The position numbers and the translations under genes are program-made. From NCBI RefSeq assembly GCF_013033515.1, contig NZ_WQEG01000001.1, forward strand, positions 124,001 to 188,000: DNA of 64,000 bases, read 5' to 3'. The DNA is from Ruegeria sp. HKCCA6707 (GTDB lineage Bacteria > Pseudomonadota > Alphaproteobacteria > Rhodobacterales > Rhodobacteraceae). Positions 49,401 through 58,378 of the stretch are shown piece after piece; the stretch's first letter is position 1, and each line of letters opens with the position of its first letter. The notes below the pieces were generated by a model. That model was not told the origin of the DNA, made no database searches, and saw only the letters and a program-made list of their open reading frames with translations.

Positions 49401-49411
49401 GGTGATGTCTC

Positions 49412-50455
49412 CTAAGAGCTAAAGTCGGTGACGACCGCCACACCCGGAGGCGTCGGGGCGTCAAAGGCGGCAAGCTCGGCGCTTACCTGGTTAAGTGTAA
49501 TTTGGCGGGTAACCAACGGGCTCAGGTCGACCGCACCGCTTTCGAGCAGCGACAGAAGCGAAGGGTAGCGCCAGCTGGGCATACCGCGCGTGCCCTGAAG
49601 GGTGAGTTGACCGGAATAGAGCGCATCCATCGGCAAGGACATGGTCGTATGATCGCCCGCTGGCATTCCGATCTGCACCATACGGCCCAGCTTGCGCAGC
49701 GACCGCATCGCCGCAACCGTAGTGGTTTCAATGCCCAACGCCTCAATCGCCACATGCGCACCACCGCTGGTCAGGTCTTTGACCGCTTGTGGCGCGTCGG
49801 TCTTGGCCGCATTGACCACTGCGTGTGCGCCGAGCGATGTGGCATAGTCCAGTTTGTCATCATCAATATCCACAACGATGACTCGCGCACCCAACGCCTT
49901 GCCCAGCAACAGGGTCGAGACACCAACACCACCGCCGCCAAAGACAGCGATCCATTCCCCACCTTGAACCTGAGCCCGTCCCACCAGCGCTTGCCAGGCC
50001 GTGGTGACACGGCATCCCAGTGCGGCTCCGATCTCGGGCGCTATTGTTTCGGGCAATTGGGACAGGTTCGCATCAGCATGGGCCACCGCCACATACTCCG
50101 CAAAAGCACCGTCGCAGGTAAAGCCAGGCACCACCTGATCGGCGCAGATCGTCTGATGGCCCTGCGCACAGTCCGGGCATCGGCCGCAGGCCAGAATAAA
50201 GGGCGCTATCACCCGGTCCCCAGTGCGCCAGCGTTTGACGTCTGGCCCAACGGCGACGACTTCGCCGCAATATTCGTGGCCCGGGGTCATCGGTAAGATC
50301 ACATCGGGGTCCGCGCCGGACCAGGCATGCCAGTCAGAGCGGCACACACCACAGGCCAAAAGCCGCAGGACAACACCATCGGCGGCAGGCTCGGGATCAG
50401 GGACCTGCATCACCTCAAGCGGTTGGCGATATCCGATCAGACGCGCGGCGCGCAT
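49412..50455 (-). CDS. Zinc-dependent alcohol dehydrogenase family protein
   Basis: A 347-residue MDR dehydrogenase. The catalytic zinc block [10 protein letters not shown] and [16 protein letters not shown], the structural zinc lobe [15 protein letters not shown], and the NAD-binding [10 protein letters not shown] are all present. The substrate is not known. It lies between purS and purQ with gaps of 4 and 11 bases, so it is co-transcribed with the purine genes. Confidence 0.88.
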   Translation of the reverse strand: MRAARLIGYRQPLEVMQVPDPEPAADGVVLRLLACGVCRSDWHAWSGADPDVILPMTPGHEYCGEVVAVGPDVKRWRTGDRVIAPFILACGRCPDCAQGHQTICADQVVPGFTCDGAFAEYVAVAHADANLSQLPETIAPEIGAALGCRVTTAWQALVGRAQVQGGEWIAVFGGGGVGVSTLLLGKALGARVIVVDIDDDKLDYATSLGAHAVVNAAKTDAPQAVKDLTSGGAHVAIEALGIETTTVAAMRSLRKLGRMVQIGMPAGDHTTMSLPMDALYSGQLTLQGTRGMPSWRYPSLLSLLESGAVDLSPLVTRQITLNQVSAELAAFDAPTPPGVAVVTDFSS

Positions 50456-50459
50456 GGGC

Positions 50460-50690
50460 TTAGCCCAGCTCGATCTCGTAGCGTTCGATAACCGTATTGG
50501 CCAAGAGCTTTTCGCACATCTCGGTCACATCGGCCTCGGTCGCGCCATCGGCCAGATCCAGATCGATCACTTTGCCCTGACGCACGCCTTCGACTTTGTC
50601 GAACCCCATGGCGCCCAACGCGTGACGAACCGCCTCGCCCTGCGGGTCCAGCACCCCGTTTTTGAGCATCACATGCACCCGTGCCTTCAT
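50460..50690 (-). CDS. purS: Phosphoribosylformylglycinamidine synthase subunit PurS
   Basis: A 76-residue linker of the PurLQS complex. MKARVHVMLKNGVLDPQGEAVRHALGAMGFDKVEGVRQGKVIDLDL is the family pattern. The start at 50690 drops 42 residues of frame upstream that do not match the family. It is separated from purC by about 200 bases holding the purC terminator. Confidence 0.95.
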   Translation of the reverse strand: MKARVHVMLKNGVLDPQGEAVRHALGAMGFDKVEGVRQGKVIDLDLADGATEADVTEMCEKLLANTVIERYEIELG

Positions 50691-50847
50691 CTTCGAAAAC
50701 TCCACCTGTGGACCATGGGACCGGTCCGTTCCGTTGCGCGGGGGATAGCGCGCCTGACCCTTTTCGACAACCCTTTGCGGGCTTTGACCAAAGGCGGCTT
50801 TGTCGCAGCCGCCCAAATGGTGAATTTACCCGCACCCCAAATGCAAA

Positions 50848-50869
50848 ACGCCCCCGAAACCGGAGGCGT
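50848..50869 (-). terminator. Terminator downstream of purC
   Basis: On the minus strand ACGCCTCCG pairs with CGGGGGCGT (9 pairs, one G-U) around GTTT, then TTTTGC. It starts 27 bases after the purC stop. Confidence 0.7.
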
Positions 50870-50896
50870 GTTACCTGTTGAGCGACAAAGCTTGGA

Positions 50897-51652
50897 TCAG
50901 TTGATCAGAGTCGGCTTGGTCACATTGCTTTGCGGCAAGACGCCCAGTCGGCGCGCCACTTCGGAATAAGCATCTGTCAGGCTGCCCAGATCACGGCGGA
51001 ATACGTCCTTGTCCAGCTTCTGGCCCGTTTCGATATCCCACAGCCGGCAGCTGTCGGGGCTGATCTCATCGGCGACGATCAGGCGTTGATAATCGCCTTC
51101 GAACACGCGCCCGATCTCGATCTTGAAATCCACCAGACGGATACCGACAGCGAGCATTATGCCGCTCATGAAATCATTCACGCGTAGCGCAAGGCTGAGG
51201 ATGTCATCCATGTCCTGCTGGCTGGCCCAGCCAAAAGCCGCGATATGTTCTTCGGTGACCAAAGGATCGCCCAAGGCGTCATCCTTATAGCAATATTCAA
51301 CGATCGGGCGCGGCAGTTGCGTGCCCTCGGCAATCCCCAGACGTTTCGACATCGACCCGGCGGCATAGTTGCGCACGATCACCTCAAGCGGCACGATCTC
51401 GCAATTGCGTACCAACTGCTCACGCATGTTCAGGCGGCGGATAAAGTGGTTCGGAACGCCGATCTGCGTAAGACCTGACATGAAAAACTCGCTCAGACGG
51501 TTGTTCAAAACGCCCTTGCCGTCGATCACATCTTTCTTTTCCGCGTTGAACGCGGTGGCATCGTCTTTGAAATACTGAACGATGGTGCCCGGTTCGGGGC
51601 CTTCATACAGAATCTTAGCCTTGCCTTCATAGATCTTTTTGCGACGCGCCAT
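50897..51652 (-). CDS. purC: Phosphoribosylaminoimidazole-succinocarboxamide synthase PurC
   Basis: SAICAR synthetase. 251 residues starting [36 protein letters not shown], then ANN-type ATP-grasp motifs [20 protein letters not shown] and [15 protein letters not shown] 51652 is the family start; the frame continues upstream to 51778 without ribosome-site support. It is terminated before purS. Confidence 0.97.
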   Translation of the reverse strand: MARRKKIYEGKAKILYEGPEPGTIVQYFKDDATAFNAEKKDVIDGKGVLNNRLSEFFMSGLTQIGVPNHFIRRLNMREQLVRNCEIVPLEVIVRNYAAGSMSKRLGIAEGTQLPRPIVEYCYKDDALGDPLVTEEHIAAFGWASQQDMDDILSLALRVNDFMSGIMLAVGIRLVDFKIEIGRVFEGDYQRLIVADEISPDSCRLWDIETGQKLDKDVFRRDLGSLTDAYSEVARRLGVLPQSNVTKPTLIN

Positions 51653-51839
51653 GAGCGACCTTTCCGAAACAGAGCATGGGAATGAGTCCCTTTGCCTTGC
51701 CGCTCTCATAGTGCAACCCTTGCGAACCCGCAAGTTCACCACCTCGGGCCGTTTTGACACAGCGCAAATACCTTGCACTGGCGCTGTCGTATGCTCATAT
51801 CGTCAGTAACGAAGATGTAACCCAAGAGGTCCCTATTCC

Positions 51840-52157
51840 ATGTCCACGTTTGACGACCGCGAAAATGCGTTTGAAGCCAAATTCGCCCATGATGAAGAGA
51901 TGCAGTTCAAGGCGCAGGCCCGCTGCAACAAGCTTCTGGGCCTTTGGGCGGCCGAAAAAATGGGAAAATCCGGCGATAGCGCTGAAGAATACGCAAAGTC
52001 TGTGGTGATCGCAGATTTTGAAGAGGCAGGCCACGAAGACGTTGTGCGCAAGGTTGCCGGTGATCTTGGACATCTGTCGTCAGCAGATGAAATCCGCGCC
52101 AAGATGGCCGAACTTTTGCCCCAGGCTAAAGCCCAGGTCCTGAGCGAAGCTGGATGA
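51840..52157 (+). CDS. F1-ATPase inhibitor zeta subunit (DUF1476)
   Basis: The zeta subunit inhibits ATP hydrolysis by F1FO of alphaproteobacteria, playing the part of epsilon/IF1. The 105 residues begin MSTFDDRENAFEAKFAHDEEMQFKAQARCNKLLGLWAA, the inhibitory N-terminus, followed by the four-helix domain ...FEEAGHEDVVRKVAGDL. It is the stand-alone gene, as usual, and two hairpins follow it. Confidence 0.94.
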   Translation: MSTFDDRENAFEAKFAHDEEMQFKAQARCNKLLGLWAAEKMGKSGDSAEEYAKSVVIADFEEAGHEDVVRKVAGDLGHLSSADEIRAKMAELLPQAKAQVLSEAG

Positions 52158-52166
52158 ACCTGACGC

Positions 52167-52191
52167 AAAACTCATGATCATCATGAGTTTT
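52167..52191. repeat. Perfect 11-bp AT-rich inverted repeat
   Basis: AAAACTCATGA (52167-52177) and TCATGAGTTTT (52181-52191) flank a 3-base loop, starting 10 bases after the stop of the zeta subunit gene. It is symmetrical, so it could act as terminator in either direction. Confidence 0.6.
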
Positions 52192-52204
52192 ATGAATTTG
52201 ATTT

Positions 52205-52242
52205 GACGCCCCTGTCGTGAGACACGGGGCGTCTCTTTGTTT
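52205..52242 (+). terminator. Terminator of the ATPase zeta gene
   Basis: GACGCCCC (52205-52212) pairs with GGGGCGTC (52226-52233), extended by TGTC/GACA, followed by TCTTTGTTTT. It ends 24 bases before the start of the homocysteine methyltransferase gene. Confidence 0.8.
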
Positions 52243-52266
52243 TAGCCCCTGTCAGGACATCGCAAG

Positions 52267-53280
52267 ATGACAAACGCGCTGAGTGCCTTTCTTGAAACAT
52301 CCGACATCATCCTGGCGGACGGTGCCACCGGAACAAATCTGTTCAATATGGGTCTGCAATCCGGGGATGCTCCGGAATTGTGGAATGTAGAGGCCCCGGA
52401 AAAGATCAAGGTGCTCTATCAAGGCTCGGTCGATGCGGGCAGCGATCTGTTTCTGACCAATACCTTTGGCGGCACTTCTGCGCGTCTGAAACTGCATGAC
52501 GCCCAGAATCGTGTGGCCGAGTTGAACCGCATCGGGGCCGAGCTTGGCCGTGAGGTGGCAGATGCAGCAGGTCGCCCCATTATCGTTGCGGGTTCGGTCG
52601 GGCCGACGGGTGAGATTATGGAGCCGGTGGGAGCGCTGTCTCATGCAGACGCAGTTGAGATGTTCCATGAGCAGGCCGAAGCGCTGAAAGACGGTGGTGC
52701 GGATGTGCTGTGGCTTGAGACCATCAGCGCGCCCGAAGAATTCCGCGCCGCGGCCGAGGCCTTTGCCCTGGCCAACATGCCCTGGTGTGGCACCATGAGC
52801 TTTGACACAGCGGGCCGTACCATGATGGGCGTTACCTCGGCGGATCTGGCGCAGCTGGTCGAGACCCTGCCAAATCCACCCATCGCGTTTGGCGCGAATT
52901 GCGGCACCGGCGCGTCCGACATTTTGCGCACTGTTTTGGGCTTTGCGGCACAAGGCACTGAACGCCCGCTGATCTCAAAAGGTAACGCCGGTATTCCGAA
53001 ATATGTGGACGGCCATATCCATTATGACGGTACACCCGAGTTGATGGGCCAATACGCGGCCATGGCGCGGGATGCAGGGGCGACGATCATTGGCGGGTGC
53101 TGCGGTACCATGCCCGACCACCTGCGCAAGATGCGCGCCGCGTTGGACGAAACACCACGTGGTGAGCGCCCAAGTCTGACCGAGATCACCTCCGCGCTGG
53201 GTCCGTTCACATCAGCCTCAGACGGTACCGGGGACGATGCGGTGCCTGAACGACGCACCCGCCGCCGCCGTCGCGCCTGA
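52267..53280 (+). CDS. Betaine/methyl donor--homocysteine S-methyltransferase
   Basis: A 337-residue zinc methyltransferase. The start has LADGATGTNLFNMGL and ETISAPEEFRAAAEAF, and the zinc ligands C212 (GANCGTGAS), C278 and C279 (GGCCGTMPDH) are present. Methyl donor could be betaine or, in marine bacteria, DMSP or 5-methyl-THF; it is one of the split methionine synthases of Roseobacters. The C-terminus carries a very basic extension ending RRTRRRRRA (not seen in most family members). Confidence 0.88.
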   Translation: MTNALSAFLETSDIILADGATGTNLFNMGLQSGDAPELWNVEAPEKIKVLYQGSVDAGSDLFLTNTFGGTSARLKLHDAQNRVAELNRIGAELGREVADAAGRPIIVAGSVGPTGEIMEPVGALSHADAVEMFHEQAEALKDGGADVLWLETISAPEEFRAAAEAFALANMPWCGTMSFDTAGRTMMGVTSADLAQLVETLPNPPIAFGANCGTGASDILRTVLGFAAQGTERPLISKGNAGIPKYVDGHIHYDGTPELMGQYAAMARDAGATIIGGCCGTMPDHLRKMRAALDETPRGERPSLTEITSALGPFTSASDGTGDDAVPERRTRRRRRA

Positions 53281-53284
53281 CGTT

Positions 53285-54061
53285 TCACCGCCCTTCGAAA
53301 TTCGGAGGGCGTTTTTCCAGGAAAGCCACCACACCTTCGGAAAAGTCCCGTGTGCGCCCGCACTCGCCTTGCAAGCTGGCCTCGATGGTCAGCTGTTCGG
53401 CCAACGACTTGTCATATGATCCGCGCAACGCCTTTTTGATTGCTCCGAAACCCGCTGTAGGACCATTGGCCAGATAGCTGGCGCGCTTGCGCCAGTGCTG
53501 ATCGAATGTGTCATCTGACACCGCTTCCCAGATCAGGCCCCAATCATCCGCTTGTCTGGCGCTGATCTTCTCGGCGAACAAAGCAGCCCCCATGGCTTTG
53601 GCAAAGCCCATAAGGCGCGGCATGAACCAGGTGCCGCCCGCATCAGGCAACAGCCCGATCCGTGCGAAAGCCTGCAGGAAATAGGCGCTCTCGGTCGCAA
53701 TCACCACATCCGCGCACAGCGCAAGATTGGCCCCTGCCCCAGCTGCGGCACCGTTTACGGCTGCGATGGTGGGCACCGGGCAGTCATAGATCGACTGCAG
53801 CATCGGCTCATATTCATCGCGCAGCGCCCGTTCCAGATCGATCCGACCCGTGCTGGAGGCGTCGCCCAGATCCTGACCCGAGCAGAAGGCACCGCCCGCC
53901 CCTGTCAGCACGATGGCGCGCGCATGGCGAGCGGCATGTTTCATCGCATGGGTGATCTCGGCCCGCATATTGGTGGTCAATGCGTTCATCTTGTCTGGCC
54001 GGTTCAGAGTCAGAACGGCCAGACCGTCGGTAATGTCCAAAAGAACGTCTTGATATTCCAT
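53285..54061 (-). CDS. Enoyl-CoA hydratase/isomerase (PaaG-like)
   Basis: A 258-residue crotonase with AGGAFCSGQDLGDASS and NGAAAGAGANLALCADVVIA, and the GLLPDAGGTWFMPRLMG loop with its catalytic Asp as in PaaG-type isomerases/hydratases of phenylacetate degradation. No paa genes are adjacent. The ATG at 54061 (MEYQDVLLD) is preferred to 54073. It is convergent with the homocysteine methyltransferase gene and 75 bases after ccmH. Confidence 0.85.
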   Translation of the reverse strand: MEYQDVLLDITDGLAVLTLNRPDKMNALTTNMRAEITHAMKHAARHARAIVLTGAGGAFCSGQDLGDASSTGRIDLERALRDEYEPMLQSIYDCPVPTIAAVNGAAAGAGANLALCADVVIATESAYFLQAFARIGLLPDAGGTWFMPRLMGFAKAMGAALFAEKISARQADDWGLIWEAVSDDTFDQHWRKRASYLANGPTAGFGAIKKALRGSYDKSLAEQLTIEASLQGECGRTRDFSEGVVAFLEKRPPNFEGR

Positions 54062-54135
54062 AGGCTTCCTCACCAGCGCGAAATCTTTTGCGGACCCTGA
54101 CGCAATTCCGCGGGAAGGAAAAGCAGAACGGCGCG

Positions 54136-54591
54136 TCAGTCTTCTAGAATTTCCTTGAGCCGCGCTTGTTCTTCGGCGCTCAGGCTGTCTGCAGGCGCTG
54201 CGGCTTCAAGGGCCGCGCGTCGACGCAAAAAGCTCCAGCCGACAGCCATAGCGATCAGCGCCATGATGGGTCCGGCAAGCCACAACAGCAGGTTGGCACC
54301 GGTCACGGTCGGTTTCAGCAACACATATTCGCCATAGCGGTCAACGATGAAATCCACAGCCTCTTCATCGCTATCACCCGCTACAAGCCGTTCGCGTACC
54401 AGCAGGCGCAGGTCGCGGGCTAGGTCTGCGTTGCTTTCATCAATGCTTTCATTCCGGCAAACCAGACACCGCAGGCCGGTGCTAATATCGCGTGCGCGCT
54501 GTTCGAGGGCCGGATCCTCCAGAACCTCATCAGGTTGCACCGCCCAAACAGGGGCTGCGACCAGCAAAAAGATCAGAACCAGGTGCTTCAT
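54136..54591 (-). CDS. ccmH: Cytochrome c-type biogenesis protein CcmH
   Basis: A 151-residue thiol-oxidoreductase of the system I heme-attachment pathway. Signal-like N-terminus, then LRCLVCRNESI (C42 and C45), then a C-terminal membrane anchor (GANLLLWLAGPIMALIAMAVGW). ATG 54591 overlaps the ccmF stop as ATGA. The long upstream frame to 54744 is not the start. Confidence 0.95.
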   Translation of the reverse strand: MKHLVLIFLLVAAPVWAVQPDEVLEDPALEQRARDISTGLRCLVCRNESIDESNADLARDLRLLVRERLVAGDSDEEAVDFIVDRYGEYVLLKPTVTGANLLLWLAGPIMALIAMAVGWSFLRRRAALEAAAPADSLSAEEQARLKEILED

Positions 54592-56552
54592 TCCGCGGGC
54601 ACTCCGGCTTTCGGTGTTTTGCGTGCGCCCGCTGCAACGCGGAACCGGCGGTCCGACAGGCTGAGCAACCCGCCCAGAGCCATCAGGACACACCCGCCCC
54701 AGATCCAGTTGGCCAATGGCTTGATATAGGTACGCACCACCCATCCGCCATTGGCCTGCTGATCCCCGATCACCACATAGACATCACGCATCAGGCGATA
54801 GTCGATGGCGGCCTCTGTCGTGGGCATCTGCGCCACCGGGTAATCGCGTTTTTCCGGGTGCAACAACGCCACGTGGCTTCCCTGCTTTTCAACCAGGATG
54901 TCTGCGGTGGTCGAAAAATAGTTCGGCCCCTGCACGCGGCGCACATCCTGCAATGTCAGGGTAAAGTCACCGACCTCAAACGGTTCGCCGGGTTGGGCCA
55001 CTCGGATGTCTTCGACCTCCCACGCGGTCAGACCGGCCACAGCAAACATGGTGATGCCCAATCCGGCATGCGCCACGGCCTTGCCCCAATCGGCCCCCGG
55101 CAGCCGGAAAAGGCGCGCGAGGCTGCCAGTACGGCCTGTACGGCTCCAAAGATCGACGGCCGCGCCGAAGGTGATCCAGGCGCCCAGAAACAGGCCAATC
55201 GGCCCCAGCGCGCTGCGCCCCGTCTGCATCACCCAGACCAGCAGAGCCAGCGCGACAGCCAGCACAAACGCATAACGCATCGACCACACCGCGCGCCCAA
55301 GTTTGCCGCGTTTCCAAGGCAGTGCCGATCCAATCGGCAGCGCAAGCCCCAATGCAATCATGAACGGGGTAAAGGCGGCATCGAAAAACGGCGGGCCGAC
55401 CGACAGTTTCCGGTCAAAGGCCATCTCGGCCACCATCGGCCACATGGTGCCAAAGAACACAACAAAACAACTGACCGCCAACAGGATGTTGTTCAGAACC
55501 AACGCGCTTTCACGGCTGACGATTCCGAACACACCCTTGGCCTCCATCGCCTGAGCGCGGGCAGCAAACAGGGTCAGAGCGCCGCCCATGAAAAAGATCA
55601 GAATCATCAGAATAAAGACGCCACGTTCTGGGTCATTGGCAAAGGCATGAACCGAGGTCAAAAGGCCTGACCGCACGATGAATGTCCCGATCAGGGAAAA
55701 CCCGAAAGCAATGATGGCCAGCAGGATGGTCCAGCTTTTCAACGCCTCACGCTTTTCCACCACAATCGCCGAATGCAACAGCGCAGCCGCCAACAGCCAT
55801 GGCATGAACGAGGCATTCTCTACCGGGTCCCAGAACCAGAACCCACCCCAGCCCAGCTCGTAATAGGCCCACCACGACCCAAGCGCGATGCCAATGGTCA
55901 GGAATATCCAGGCGGCCAGCGTCCAAGGGCGCACCCAACGGCCCCAGGCCGCATCCACGCGCCCTTCGATCAGGGCGGCGACCGCAAAGCTGAAGGCCAT
56001 GCTCAGCCCCACATACCCCAGATAGAGGAACGGCGGGTGAAAGGCCAAACCGGGGTCTTGCAGCAAGGGGTTCAGATCCCGCCCGTCAAAAGGTGCCACC
56101 GCCAGACGGTCGAACGGGTTCGAGGTGAAAAGGATGAAGGCAAAGAAAGCCACGCCAATCGCCGCCTGCACCGCCAAAACACGCGCTTTCAGGGTTGGGG
56201 GCAAACCGCTGCCAAACATTGCGGCCATGGCCCCGAACAGGGCCACAATCAGCACCCAAAGCAGCATCGATCCTTCGTGATTGCCCCAGGTTCCGCTGAT
56301 CTTGTAGAGCATCGGCTTGGCCGAATGGCTGTTTTCCACCACGATACGCAGTGAAAAGTCCGAGGTGGTAAAGGCCCAGACCAGCGCGGCAAAGGAAAAG
56401 CCGGTCAGCAGAAACTGCGCAATCGCCGCAGGCTCGGCGAAGGCCATCCAACCAGCCCAACGTTTTGATGCCCCGATCAGAGGCACCACGCTTTGCACGA
56501 TGGCGACAAGAAAGGCGAGGATCAGTGCGAAATGGCCAAGCTCGGTAATCAT
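54588..56552 (-). CDS. ccmF: Heme lyase CcmF
   Basis: System I heme lyase; 654 residues, about 15 helices. The WWD-like heme domain GGFWFWDPVENASFMPW, TWGNHEGSMLLWVLI, and the C-terminal periplasmic loop are visible. MITELGHFALILAF at 56552 is the start. Its ccmE gene lies 1.4 kb upstream with a phage-type lysis pair between them. Confidence 0.96.
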   Translation of the reverse strand: MITELGHFALILAFLVAIVQSVVPLIGASKRWAGWMAFAEPAAIAQFLLTGFSFAALVWAFTTSDFSLRIVVENSHSAKPMLYKISGTWGNHEGSMLLWVLIVALFGAMAAMFGSGLPPTLKARVLAVQAAIGVAFFAFILFTSNPFDRLAVAPFDGRDLNPLLQDPGLAFHPPFLYLGYVGLSMAFSFAVAALIEGRVDAAWGRWVRPWTLAAWIFLTIGIALGSWWAYYELGWGGFWFWDPVENASFMPWLLAAALLHSAIVVEKREALKSWTILLAIIAFGFSLIGTFIVRSGLLTSVHAFANDPERGVFILMILIFFMGGALTLFAARAQAMEAKGVFGIVSRESALVLNNILLAVSCFVVFFGTMWPMVAEMAFDRKLSVGPPFFDAAFTPFMIALGLALPIGSALPWKRGKLGRAVWSMRYAFVLAVALALLVWVMQTGRSALGPIGLFLGAWITFGAAVDLWSRTGRTGSLARLFRLPGADWGKAVAHAGLGITMFAVAGLTAWEVEDIRVAQPGEPFEVGDFTLTLQDVRRVQGPNYFSTTADILVEKQGSHVALLHPEKRDYPVAQMPTTEAAIDYRLMRDVYVVIGDQQANGGWVVRTYIKPLANWIWGGCVLMALGGLLSLSDRRFRVAAGARKTPKAGVPAE

Positions 56553-56628
56553 GCCCGTTGTTATAGGGCGAACGCCCCCGGCGCGCCATTCACTTTCAAT
56601 CCAGACGTCGCGCACAAAGTGTCGCGGT

Positions 56629-57207
56629 TCAGGGCGTTCTTAGACGCCGCCAGTCCTCTAGCGCCTTGTTTTCATCCGGGTCAGATACATGCTGCATCAA
56701 TTCCGCATCCGACCCCGGATCTGCCGCGCCGGGGGTGTTGCTGCGCATCTGATCCAGCCGTTGCAGGTTCGACAGCACGGTGGGCACACGCATCATCGTG
56801 GCGCTGATCTCACGTTGCAGGTCCTGCACCTTGGCCTGATGCCGCGCCCCGAAATAGAACGAGACAACAACGCCCAGCAGCCACCATAGTGGTTCGGGCA
56901 CAAGCGCAATGCCCTGCATCCGCGCGGCAAACCAGATCGGATCGATCATGGCGGCGGCAAACAACGCCAGGGTCCCAAGCGCCAGCGCCGGCCGTGGCAG
57001 ACGGTTGAGCCCGTCCATGAACCGGTCAAACGCGCCTTTCTGAGGGTTTTGGAACTCGGCCCCGAATTGACCCATGGCCTGCCCGCGCAAGGTGACACCG
57101 CGCTTGGCACTTTCTTCTGCGTTTTCGCGAAAGATTTCAGTCGTTTCGCGGATCACGTTGCGCTCATTCCCAAACAGAAACCCCAAAATGTTCGAAATCA
57201 ATCCCAT
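56629..57207 (-). CDS. Holin of gene-transfer-agent type (3-TM holin family)
   Basis: A 192-residue protein with two or three hydrophobic segments (ALALGTLALFAAAMI, PLWWLLGVVVSFYFG) and an N-terminal MGLISNILGFLFG. I match it by eye to the 3-TM holin family (rcc00556-type) of gene transfer agents of Rhodobacterales. The upstream endolysin gene overlaps its start by 10 bases, supporting a holin-endolysin pair. It would make the inner membrane permeable for endolysin. Confidence 0.75.
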   Translation of the reverse strand: MGLISNILGFLFGNERNVIRETTEIFRENAEESAKRGVTLRGQAMGQFGAEFQNPQKGAFDRFMDGLNRLPRPALALGTLALFAAAMIDPIWFAARMQGIALVPEPLWWLLGVVVSFYFGARHQAKVQDLQREISATMMRVPTVLSNLQRLDQMRSNTPGAADPGSDAELMQHVSDPDENKALEDWRRLRTP

Positions 57208-57809
57208 GCTGCCACCCTTTTCTGAAACTCTACCCGGCTCAGATGATAAGTGGGCGACAGGAACTCCTCGGCCCGCTTAATCCAGCCACCTTTGTCCCCG
57301 GCACGGGTGCGCGCGAATTTCCGAAGGCTCGCCCGGCGGTCTGCCAATCGGAAGTAATAATTCCGCCGCGCCACCCCATAGGCATCGCGCAGCGCCAAAG
57401 GATCAGGATTGGCTGCCTGCTTGGCCGCCTTCCCTGTCTGTGGCCCCATGACGCCATCAACGACCACATCGAACCCCATCTGGCGCAGCAGGCTTTGCAA
57501 CAAGCGAACGGCCTGCCCACCTGCGTTCACATACATGTCGAACACCGAAGGTTGCAGGTGTTCAGGCACCAAGGCCAATCTGGGCTTTTCGAAAAAATGG
57601 CGTATGAATATATCCACCGCCTGCGCGCGGCTCAGCATTTGCACGTCATCGCGCGACACCGCGCCGTCCCCGTTCAAATCCAATCCAAGCCGTCGCATCG
57701 TATGGATGGTCACACCGTATTTTGTTGCGCCACCCGGATCGTCAGGGTCGTCCACGAACCCGCCCTCGCGATGCACTATGTCTTGCGCAATTCGTCGAAC
57801 TGTCTGCAT
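57198..57809 (-). CDS. Endolysin, glycoside hydrolase 108 / TtsA family
   Basis: The 203 residues begin with RRIAQDIVHREGGFVDDPDDPGGATKYGVT, the GH108 signature with catalytic Glu E15. Then a peptidoglycan-binding type domain (VVDGVMGPQTGKAAK). In Rhodobacter capsulatus the GTA endolysin rcc00555 belongs to this family and acts with the holin rcc00556. The frame extends to 57917, but MQTVRRIA at 57809 is the natural start. A terminator lies between ccmE and this gene. Confidence 0.85.
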   Translation of the reverse strand: MQTVRRIAQDIVHREGGFVDDPDDPGGATKYGVTIHTMRRLGLDLNGDGAVSRDDVQMLSRAQAVDIFIRHFFEKPRLALVPEHLQPSVFDMYVNAGGQAVRLLQSLLRQMGFDVVVDGVMGPQTGKAAKQAANPDPLALRDAYGVARRNYYFRLADRRASLRKFARTRAGDKGGWIKRAEEFLSPTYHLSRVEFQKRVAAWD

Positions 57810-57870
57810 GATGCCTCCGCCCTTTGCGATACGGGCAGACTGGGCGAAGCGCATTAACAGGCTGTAAGAC

Positions 57871-57908
57871 AAAAGGGCGCTGCGAACCGCGATCCGCAAC
57901 GCCCTTTT
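57871..57908. terminator. Bidirectional terminator between ccmE and the lysis genes
   Basis: AAAAGGGCGCTGCG (57871-57884) and CGCAACGCCCTTTT (57895-57908) form a stem with one C-A mismatch, flanked by AAAA and TTTT. It separates ccmE transcription from the endolysin-holin genes. Confidence 0.75.
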
Positions 57909-57924
57909 CAAAATCAACCGGGTA

Positions 57925-58371
57925 TTACCCGTCGGTCGCTTCTTTGTAGACGCCCTGTTCCTTCAACGCGTCCACGACCTCTTTCGGCATGTAGGTTTCG
58001 TCATGTTTGGCCAGAATTTCAGTGGCTTCGAAGACGCCATTGATGTAGCTGCCCGTGCCGACCATGCCCTGATTTTCAGAAAACAGATCCGGCAGAACGC
58101 CAGTGAAAGACACCGGTACGCTCTCGCCCCCATCGGTCACCACAAAGCGCACGGTTTCACCCTGCCCGCGCACGATCGAGCCTTCTTCGACCAGTCCACC
58201 GATCCGAAACACCTCGCTGGGTTGCGGCGGTTCGGCGATGACCTGACTGGGTGAGCGAAAGAAATTGATCCCGTCGCGCATTGCATAACCAATCAACACG
58301 GTCGCCAACACCAGCGCGGCTGTGGCCAGCAATACGACTTGGACGCGACGACGTTTCTTGAGCGTTTTCAT
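57925..58371 (-). CDS. ccmE: Cytochrome c maturation protein CcmE
   Basis: Periplasmic heme chaperone. The 148 residues have one membrane anchor (VVLLATAALVLATVLIGYA) and the heme-binding H123 with Y127 in AKHDETYMP. It follows argC by 8 bases and precedes the terminator and lysis pair. Confidence 0.96.
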   Translation of the reverse strand: MKTLKKRRRVQVVLLATAALVLATVLIGYAMRDGINFFRSPSQVIAEPPQPSEVFRIGGLVEEGSIVRGQGETVRFVVTDGGESVPVSFTGVLPDLFSENQGMVGTGSYINGVFEATEILAKHDETYMPKEVVDALKEQGVYKEATDG

Positions 58372-58378
58372 GTCATCC

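Noticed and set aside
52205-52266. A SAM-sensing riboswitch before the homocysteine methyltransferase
   Set aside because: The hairpin is a plain terminator of the upstream gene. I see none of the conserved SAM-II or SAH-riboswitch bases, and the gap of 24 bases is too short.
54492-55670. A 392-residue open frame on the plus strand
   Set aside because: It lies opposite ccmH and ccmF, which are well supported; the composition is rich in His/Gln/Arg, as expected for an antisense frame of a GC-rich membrane-protein gene.
57854-57867. CtrA-like TTAA-N6-GTAA upstream of the endolysin gene
   Set aside because: It would fit the known CtrA control of GTA lysis, but spacing is N6, not N7, and one half site is degenerate, so it is too weak to annotate as a site.
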